Shown: piece by piece, positions 45,801 to 55,900 of the stretch
How positions within the stretch are numbered: position 1 is the stretch's first letter
Layout of the letters: every line of letters begins with the position of its first letter
NCBI GenBank assembly: GCA_005784505.1
Contig: VCAZ01000041.1
Location: 2,552,001-2,616,000, forward strand
Length of the DNA: 64,000 nt
DNA from: Bagarius yarrelli
Lineage: Eukaryota; Chordata; Actinopteri; Siluriformes; Sisoridae
Reading direction: 5' to 3'
Program-made: the position numbers and the translations under genes
The notes under the pieces: generated by a model
The model's input: the letters and a program-made list of their open reading frames with translations, nothing else
Databases searched by the model: none
What the model was told of the DNA's origin: nothing

Positions 45801-48602
45801 TCGATAAGTTTCTTTTGTTTCTGTTCTGTCCACCACGTTTTACCAGGGTGGTAAGAAGTTATCACACTGGAGGAAAAAAAGACAAGTTTCATCTAAAACT
45901 GCCAGAATTTCATCAGAGGAAAAAAGTGATTGAAACAGCCAATTAATCGGATGTCAAACTATCTATCAAAGACAACAGTTTAAAACCCAACGCAAACTCC
46001 ATGTGTGCTGCTTGACTTTAGTTGCTATATAATGGCTTTGTCCAAAATCCCATACTTTCATACTACGTATTACTACTGAGTATGTGAGGCGGGTAGTACG
46101 TCCAAATCCTTAGTATGTGAAACACAGTTTGAATCAATATTGGATGGGCTAACACTCGGGTGGCACGAGCTAAAAGAGACCCCAAAGCCTTCCTCATATG
46201 TACAATTTTTCTTCCTGCCCTGTGCTTTTGAGTTTATTTGTTATAAGGCTGTGTTCACGTTGCTTATTGACGCACTACTAGGTCACGATTTATAACCGCA
46301 AGTCTCAATAGCATCCACGTTATAATCTTTCAATAGTTAGCAAGTTGTGCCACTTCACGAAGAAAAAAAAACCCATGACAGCCAAACCACAATGAACGTT
46401 TTATAGTAAAAAGTTCATGCACGTAATCTACGTAATTATTAGGCAGTTAATTAGTTGAGTGAGCTAATGTTATTGGTATCTATAGTGATTATGCTAGGCA
46501 CTATTTTCATAACAAGCTGTGCGTACTGATTGCACCTATTACACAAAACGCAACGCCTGGTCACGGGTGTGTTTAGTAATTATCAAAAATATTACTTGGA
46601 TGAAGAGGTTCAGGTTCGGTAGACTTTTTGCGCGAAACGAATAGCTATCGTCACATGGTGTAAAGAACAGAATATGCTGTTTTAAGCCAGCCTTATAGAC
46701 TTATGATAATGGCCATTTTTTAGGCTATTATAGACAATATGGATACATGATTGCACGGATTTTATTGTATTATAGAAATTACATCCTGGGCAAACAATGC
46801 TACAGACCACGAGAGCAAAAAAAACAACAACCTACCGTTCTTTTTGTCAATTTTGGAGTAACAAAAAATAAAACTATGTAATGATTTTTTGTACACCATG
46901 TAACACAGGCTACGTTACCTCGCCGGTTCCATCAGCTTAGTCAACAAATTCACGTGTATAAGAGGGTCTTCACGTTAAGTCATCAATACGCCACTGAATG
47001 TTAACAACGGCACTGATTTGAACGGATCTTGCAGGTATCTTCAAGATGGCCAGGCATCCGTGTAACTGGGCAAAGCGTAACGTAGGTGAAAACGCTCTAT
47101 TAAAGACAGTATTTAGGACAATGGTAACAAACAATTGCGCTTATCAACCAGACAGGCAAATTGTGCACAATTGTTAGATAGTGTTGCTTTAAAGGAAAAA
47201 TGTTGCTTCTTGTAGTTGTTTATCATGCAAGTCAAAATAAACCGAACTAAATTTGAGCTGGTGTTACATGCTGTAGCATATTATGTCAATTTCAACATGG
47301 CGGATGGAGTACGTTCGCATTTTATTTATACTACCTGTAACCAGAAAATATATATATTTTATATATAAATTTATTTTATGTATGTATATATTTTTAAATT
47401 TAACAAGTACATATTTACTTAAATGTATTACTTATGTAAAATTTCGATTTCGGACAAAGCCGTTGTATGTTTTTTGTAGGGTCTCTAACTACGTCCTACC
47501 CTGCTAGGCAAAATCTCCAGATTTCTAATCATTATATCAGATATTATATTATATTTTGGCATTTGGCAAACACATCTAACCAAAGCGACTTACTTCCCTT
47601 TTGTTGTAACCAATTGAGCATTTGAGGACCCAGCATTGGTAGCTCGGTGGTGCTGGGAATTGAACCCACGATCCTCCAAACAGCACTTTTAAACAATATC
47701 TATACATTTACCATAAGTACCCGAATTATCAGAGCTGGTGGTTTTCCACTTCCGACTATTTAAAATCTCAGCCTTTTAAAGTTTGGTCTTTTTTATCTCT
47801 ACTTTTATTTTTAGTACACAGTAAAGCCCCTCAGACGAGTGCAAAAACACGTCTCCACTGACTCAGACTCCCTCCTGCTCCACACTGCACAATGGCCGGC
47901 GAGACTAAAACCTTTTATTGACGTGCAGAAAACACATTTTTAGTTAAAAAAAACAAAAACACAGCCATAGTGAGAGTGTGATTTTTTAGGCCAGGCCGGC
48001 TGCTCCGGCTCTTTGGCTCTGTGCTGTGTGGGAAACGAGTCTCACCTCGCGAGCAAACGAAACACCAGCCTACGTTTACGGAGGAGCCGAGGTGGCCGTT
48101 CTTTCTGGTGCCTGAGTGACTGCTGCAGATGATGATGTGAGGCGTGATCGCGACACTTCCGGCTGCTATACACAGATCGCCGGCATGGTAAGCTACAGGA
48201 CAGCGGATACAGCGCATCATCCGGCCTGTGGACACACACATTCAGGAATTCAGGAAAGCTTGTTGAACACCACGAGATAAATAACTAGAACAAGAACTTT
48301 ACCTGTGATTGCGGGAGGGTGTGTGTGTGTATATGTGTGCGTTCGTGTAAACAACCTTCATTCAAATTTCACCTTTGTGAGCCTTTTGTGAGTCCTTTTC
48401 CAAACAGCAGGTAGAGCAGCAGTGCTGTGGGCACCTCAGACCTCGCGGATCGGCGGCTGTGCCAACGTATTTCCAAGCACAGGACTCGTGATAGAAACGG
48501 CCACACCCACTGACCGAACACGGCTTCACATCATCATCGGCTCGCTTGCAAGAGAAACATGGGTGTGAACCTGGAGAGAGAAAAAGAGAGAGAGAGCGAG
48601 AG

Positions 48603-48638
<36 letters not shown>

Positions 48639-48699
48639 AGAAAGAGAGAGAGAGAAGGACAGAGAGAGAGACGGAAAGAGAGAAAGAAAGAAAAAAGTA

Positions 48700-48790
<91 letters not shown>

Positions 48791-49944
48791 AAGAGGGAAA
48801 AACAAAACAAATTTAATTTAATGATTAGGGATGGAGAGATTAATCATAGCTGCTAATTTTCTCCCTCTGCCCCTGCTTGTCCCCGTTATGACCTACCTTT
48901 TGTACGCATTGTCATGGCAAGAGGTGGAACTGAACAAAGTAATAATACTTTATTACTGTATTTAAGTATTGTCAGGAGAATCTGTACTTTACTGGAGTTT
49001 GTGCAAGTGCAAACAGGTGCAGGTTAATTTTATTATAACATTTTATTATTATTAATATCATTATAATACTTACATACCAAACCCTTCATTCAGAGAAAAG
49101 AAAAATAAAACAACCCAATTTTCTTAAACTGTAAACCAACCATTCTTTTACTTGTACTTTGAATACTTTATTAAATACTTTATTTAATATTAAGATAAAA
49201 TACTTTTAATAATTAGGTAAATAAATATCACATTCTCAAATATCACAACTTTTACTAAAATAGTGACTTTAACCTCTACCAACGTCATTTTCCAGTAAAA
49301 TAACTCAACTTTTAATTAAGTGGTACTTTTTACACCGCTGGTCATGACCTTCTAACATCCTCTCATCAATATTTCCATTCTTCCTCCTCTGCACATGTCC
49401 AGACCATCCCAATCTGTCCTCTCTGACTTTGTCCCCAAAATGTGCTTTTTATGTGCTCATTCCTTATCCTGTCCAACCTCCTTATTCCACAGAGAACCTT
49501 AACATATTCAACTCTACTACCTCCAACTCTTCCTCAGTGCCTCCTACTGCCTCCTGTCTCTTCCTTAGTGCCACTGTCTCTTAACCAGACAACAAAGCTG
49601 CTCTCACCAGCGTCAGTGGAAATAAACAGAAGAAGAAGAAGAAGAAGAAGAAGATATTCTGACCTGTTTTGCACTCTGTGCAGATGTTTTCCCCCTCTGT
49701 TCCCTCAGCTGAGGCCAAACACTCCGGATGAAAAAACCTGTTACACTCGCCCTCGCAGCACAGCAGCGAATCTCCGAATGTCTCACAAACCTGAAGGGTC
49801 ACACAATCAAACACACACTTCATCACAAACCTGCTCTTTTGGAAATCACTTTAAAACATCAGGATTAAAGGAATGTCAGGATAGTTCCTAGTAAATGTAA
49901 AAAAATATATTTAGGTTTAAACGCTACACTGATTGCTTTATAAT

Positions 49945-49976
<32 letters not shown>

Positions 49977-52900
49977 AAATCAAAAGCATTATACATATCT
50001 GCTCTCTCTTACCTGACACACCATATCCTTTTTGGAATTGCCCTGACGAGAGATGCTGGAATCCTCCGATTGGGCATCGGAGCCGTCGGCATCTACCGCC
50101 CCCGGACTGTCGGAACGTTTCTCAAAAACACACTGCACACACACACACACACAAACAGTTGATTGCTGATAGCACGAATAAGACAGAAAACAAAAAAAAA
50201 AACAAACCCAAGACAAGCATGTACCAGGTGTGTGTGTGTGTGTTTTACCTGCATGTCGTTGTGGCCTCTGGAATCAGAGTCGGACATGTCCCTGTAAATC
50301 GAGCTTGTAACTTCGACATCGGTGGAAGCTCGGCTGCGTTTCTTCAGCGGTTTACAGGAATCCGAGATCTCGCTGGCGCCTGAGAGAGCAAAATTCTTAG
50401 TTCTATGCGGTACAAGTTACTGTGAAGAATATAAGTTTATGCAAGACTCGACCTTTGTCAGGTATTAAAAATGACCTGAACTCATTTCTATAGGGGTAGG
50501 GGTAGGGGTTAGGGCTAGATAACCCTTTAAACAAGACCTGAACTCACTTCTATAGGGGTAGGGGTTAGGGGTTATTGTGAGCCTGTGTTTAAAAGCACGA
50601 CGGAAAAATAAGGAGAATGAAAAAAAATTCTAAAGCAGTCATTTATTAATGAATTTATAATGAATTAAAATAAACTCTATAAACCGAAACTGTAACTAAC
50701 AGCTCACCTTTCTGTGATCCGGTCTTAAAATCCATCTGAGGCATCGCCTCCACCTGAAATCCAACACAGGCAATCATTAAAGCTTTGTATTCGTTACAGC
50801 TGTTGATGAACATCTGCACAAGAACGTTTATCTCCACTGATCCAATTCGCTGGAACTGGAATTACTGCGTTTCTACCTGATCTTTTTTGACCTTTTTCTT
50901 CGGAACAGGATCGATACACTTTTCCGATTCGGAACGACTCCTCATGCATCGCCGCTGCAGCTTCCTTTCCATAGACTCTGCACCCGCACACACACACATC
51001 AATCATTAGAGTAAGGCGTAAATACTTACATCACACGGTAACTCTGTATGTCTGAGTGCGAGTGTGTTTTTCTCTCTGTGCTTACCCGAGCTGGGTTCAG
51101 TAACAGGTGTGTGTGTGTGTTCTGCGCTCTCCGGTTCACTCCATGCTGTTCTCTCCTCCTCACTGGAGAACGTCTCTCCCTCCGCTTTATCACTCGAACC
51201 CTTCCGTAATAACAAACAACCACAGTGTTATTACAGTGTAAGCTAAAAGAAAACCCCCAGGCACGCTAGTACTTCAGTAAACACAGTGTGTGTACATCTC
51301 GGAGGACAATCACACACTCTTTTTGAGCGGAAAGTCTACAGCTTTACATAATTGGTAGCAATATGGAACAAGGATTTTAAACTTATTTTAGATTATAGCT
51401 ATTACACAAGATACAAATGCACCTTTGGGTACTAATAACTACGTACACATTATTAGCACATTATTAGTGGACATGTGCAGAGGAAGGATAGTGAATATGT
51501 TGGTAGGAGGATGTTTAAGGTAAAGAGGAAGACCGAAGAGGAGGTATAGGGATACGATAAACGAGGACATGAAGTTAGTGTGTGTGAGTGAAGAGGATGT
51601 AGAGAATAGGGTTAGATGGAGACAGATGATTCGCTGTGGCGACCCCTAAGAGGGAACAGCCGAAAGGAGAAGAAGATGATGATTAGCAGTGTTACAGTTT
51701 AAGTGGTTTCTTCAGGATTTCGTGATGATGCAACTATTTATGCTAATTTAACGCAACCGTGCACTGATCTGTTGCACCTCAAAGGGGAATAACAGAGAAT
51801 TATTAGATTAGGGTCCTTAAGATTTTTTTTTAACATACACAGATGAACATTTTTCCAGTTTGGTCACCTGACAATTCCGATTCTACAAAACACACCCCCT
51901 TTTTATAAAACGGCAGAGACTTTTTTTTTTTTAGGAGACTTATTTGGAGACTTATAAAGCTGCACCAAAATTCAGCTTCTTTACCTTCTTCAACATACAT
52001 GACATCATAGCTACCTGTGATTGGTTAGTGAGCTTGCGATTAACAGGGGTGTAGGCAAGGGCAATTTTACTCTCCTTGCTGCCAGTCACAGATGGCAGTG
52101 TAATTTTTGTAAAGTTCATACTACCTTTGAGTTTATACATACCACCTGACTGTTAAAAAGGTATGTTCTATGGTATATAGTATATAGGTGTATATAGGTG
52201 TTGGACTGCCAATTGGAGGTTCGGGGTTTGCTTTCATTCACCACTAGGTTGCCACTGCTGGGCCCCTGAACATGGCCCTAAACCCCCAATTGCTAAAATG
52301 TATAAAAGAGATAAATTTAGGTCGCTCTGGATAAGGGTGTCTGCTAAAAGCTGTAAATGTTATAGATGGTAGCAATGAAATTTAGATGTACTACATCCCC
52401 CATGTGGACACATCAGTGTGAATCTAAAGTTGGACAAGCGACAACGTTTTGAATATGACGAATGGTCTCTCCCGCGGGATCATGGGAAATTAAGTGTTTA
52501 TCGTATGCTTACTGCAGAGTCCGGTGCGAAAGTAATAGGATTTCGCATACTAAAGATTCGGTCATACTACTTGCCCCGCCTACTCATTTTTGCATACTAT
52601 ATAAGTATTGAATTATGCGACTTCGGATGCAGCCTTTATTGAGATTCTACATTAATTTTGGTAGATCAGATTAAAAGCTTTGTGTTTCACCTCCGGAGAT
52701 GGAACTCGCTCGTCATCTCTCTCCGCCTCCTTTTTGATCTCCACCCTCTCTTTGGGCAGCTGCCAATCGCATTTAACAATCTCTACGTTGAGCTTCTTCA
52801 TCGTGACAGAGAGCGGTAGCAGCTTCCGAGCAGCCGCCGTTCTCCAAGGAGTCCGGACCGGAGGGGGCGATGGTGGCGTTTCTGTTGTGTCCTCAGTCTC

Positions 52901-55900
52901 CGCCTCTTCCTCCTGAGTATCTGAAACACTACACTGGCGTCGGGGCTGCTGACGGCGTGGGAGCGTCGCAACATCCTCTTTCTTTAAACTCTTGGAGCGT
53001 CTTGTCCTTTGTTTTTTATTCCTGGTTGGGGTCACGGGTTCATCGATGGGCTTGTCTGCAGGCAGTTTGTCGATGTAAATGAAGGTGTAATTCTCGTTAC
53101 GTTCCTCTCGGCTCATGAGGAGGGCTGACTCTGCGTGGCCGACGCCCACTTCCCACTGAGCACGCTCTCTTTGCGTCCGAGGCTTCAGCAGCTACAGGTG
53201 TGCAAAAGACACTACACGTTACACAAAATCGCAAAGCACAGAAAAAAACTAAAATAATGAGTGTTTCTATATTAATATATCAAAGATTATTTTTGAAAAA
53301 ATGCATACAATAAATATGCTTAATAAATTGTTTAAGAGTTTAAAAGAATTAATATCCAAATTTTCCAAGCTGTGTAAAAGAAAAAATACTTAATTATGTA
53401 CAAAACAAATGTGTAAAAATAAAAATTCTACAAATTACTTGAAAATAAATATTGAGTAATTAAATTAATAGATTAGGTTAATAGATTATTAAGAATATTT
53501 GTATAAATATGAATATTTATATTCATATTTATTTAAAACATCTACAACTAAATTATGTGTTTTCCAATACAAATACACTCCATAATAAGAAATGTAAATA
53601 ATTTATTATAGATTTAACAACAAGGATTTAAAATAAAACAAACTTTAAAATACTTTTACTAATTAGTAACACTGATACTACCACTATTACTACTACTACT
53701 AATAATAATAATAATAGTTATAATAATAAAGTATTTAATTGATGCATAATTTTCTAAAAATGATAAGAAAGAAAGAAAGGAAGAATAAAAAGCATGTGGA
53801 CCTTCTGTCTCTCAGTTGGATTGGTGGTTTTGCGTAAGGTTTCAGCCTGCAGTTCCTCAAACTGACTCTCTCCCTTATACACCTCCATCCTCTTCTCATG
53901 AATCCACGCCCGCTCGGCCACACTGCCGAAAAACTGCACATGGTATTCCCGATGACCTACACACACACACACACACACACATATAAATATACATTAATAA
54001 ATGTGTATTAAGAAATTAAAATATTAATATCATAAATGCAGAGCGACATTATTGCATACGCTATACGGTCAAAAGTTTATGGACACCCACATAACCGTGT
54101 CTTTCCCGAACTGTTGAAACAAATCAGAAGCACAAAGTTGTAGCGTTACATTATTTCTTCACTGGAACTAAGAGACTCAAACACTGTCCCAGCGTGACAA
54201 TGTCCCTGTGCAGAAAACCCCTGAACTCCATGAAGACATGGTGTAGTATAATTAAAGTGGAAGAACAGGAGTGGTCCAGTACAGAATCCTGACTAACTCA
54301 CCGTCTGAACCCCAGACCTCCTCACCTCAACATTAGTGTCTGACCTCACTAATACTATTGTGACTGAATAAACAAATCAACACAATCAGTCACATGTCAC
54401 AATGTAGTGGAAAGTCTTTTCAGAAGTTTGGAGGTTATTATAGGGGAAAATCTGATACAGGAAGTCCATAAACACATACAGATGTAATAGTCAGATTTTA
54501 GCGTGTTAGCCTGTGGCAATAACACATGCTTCCTCTTGTGGTGATTAAGGAAATCAATCAATGTGACGGGAAACAGCATGGACATGTAAACTATCACGGC
54601 TGTAGGGTTAAACAAAATATTATAAAAACAACATGGAGTTAAACGTATGCCAGACCAGAATACAACTCTATGCCCATACTACAACTTGGCATAAAAATAA
54701 ATGTGAATGTGGGAAAAAGTGTGAGAAATCAGGGTTCTCGTTACCTCTGGTGTTAATGCGGGTGTGAACCTTTAGCTGGGGGTCAGAGGAAACCATGCAG
54801 GGCCACCAAGGGAACGTCCCTACCTTAGCCCAGACCAGATCCCCAATCTCATACTCCACACACACCGAGGGCACACTGGAGACCTTATCCACCTGCACAC
54901 AAGCACAATCATTTATCTTCAGCAAGTTCACACCTGCAGTACTGTCACTTTCATAACTAATAAAAAAAAATACAAGTAAAAAAAACACATTTTAAGCCAC
55001 AGGATCACTAAACGGATACTGGGGTTGCGGATTATTTCCAACAAAGCAGTAAGACAGACATTAAGGTTTTTGGTGGTGATACGAGTTTAGGATGTATATA
55101 ATGTGTGTGTTCTGAACAAATGCGCAGTACATGCAGACGTGTGGCCTCAATAAACATTGCAGTGATGTGTGCATGTGATGGAAAAGAAATTCAGGCTAGA
55201 AAATTACTAAACTAAAACTGCAATATTTTTTATAAATACATTTAAGTTCCTCAATTAACTTTATTAATTTTAATAAAGTTCTTTTAATTCCTATGGAAAA
55301 TTTTAAGCCTTGAAAAATTCATAGAAAAAAAAAAACCCCAAATAGAACAGAAAAATATTAAGCAAAAGTAAAGACAATTTTTATGATGAGCACTGTGTTA
55401 GATGAGGATTATTACACTTTATTATCTGCTTTATACTGTGTATAACCAAATGTTATGGTTATAACTGTTTTTAAATGTACTTTTTTTTTAAATGAGACAG
55501 CGAATGAGACAGGTCCTGCGCACAGGTATCAAAAAGTTTCGAGACACGCCAGCAGATGGCATCACAAAGCCTTGTGAACGGTAATACAGAAATTCGTTTA
55601 ATTACCCGATACTGAAAAAAGTAACGCCGTTAGTAATACTGTTCTTTTCACCTTGTTATTCCTTTCACTGGTTACATACTAACATCTAAAAAAAAACACA
55701 TTAACCCAACACTACAGCAGCTTAACCTGAACTAAATCGTTCAGGGGTCACTTACCTGGCCCTCCCTGGGTTCGCTTTTAGGGCTTTGGATACTCAGGGT
55801 CGGCTGTTCATCTGATATCAAAGCCTGGCCATCACTGAGCTTCTCTTCCTGTTCGGGGAAGGCACCGTGTCGGCTGTTTTTCTTTTTTCTCTTCTCCTTC

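Larger units (their letters stand above)
48046..50132 (-). other. nsd3: nsd3 PHD finger cluster exons
   Basis: Exons 50132-50013, 49790-49664, 48570-48373 and 48225-48046 encode Cys/His-rich zinc fingers: CQVCETFGDSLLCCEGECN, HPCFSCKRADDDVKPCSVSG, and GRMMRCIRCPVAYHAGDLCI leading to GWCFVCSRG. The cysteine spacing is complete by eye. In NSD proteins these fingers read histone tails and bind partners. The acceptor of 48570 is served by a 220-bp CT tract, and that of 48225 and 50132 by TG repeats. Confidence 0.9.

Noticed and set aside
48362..48821. Ser/Leu-rich and Arg/Glu-rich frames over the GA/CT microsatellite
   Set aside because: Low-complexity translation of a microsatellite; the real coding part is nsd3 exon 48373-48570.
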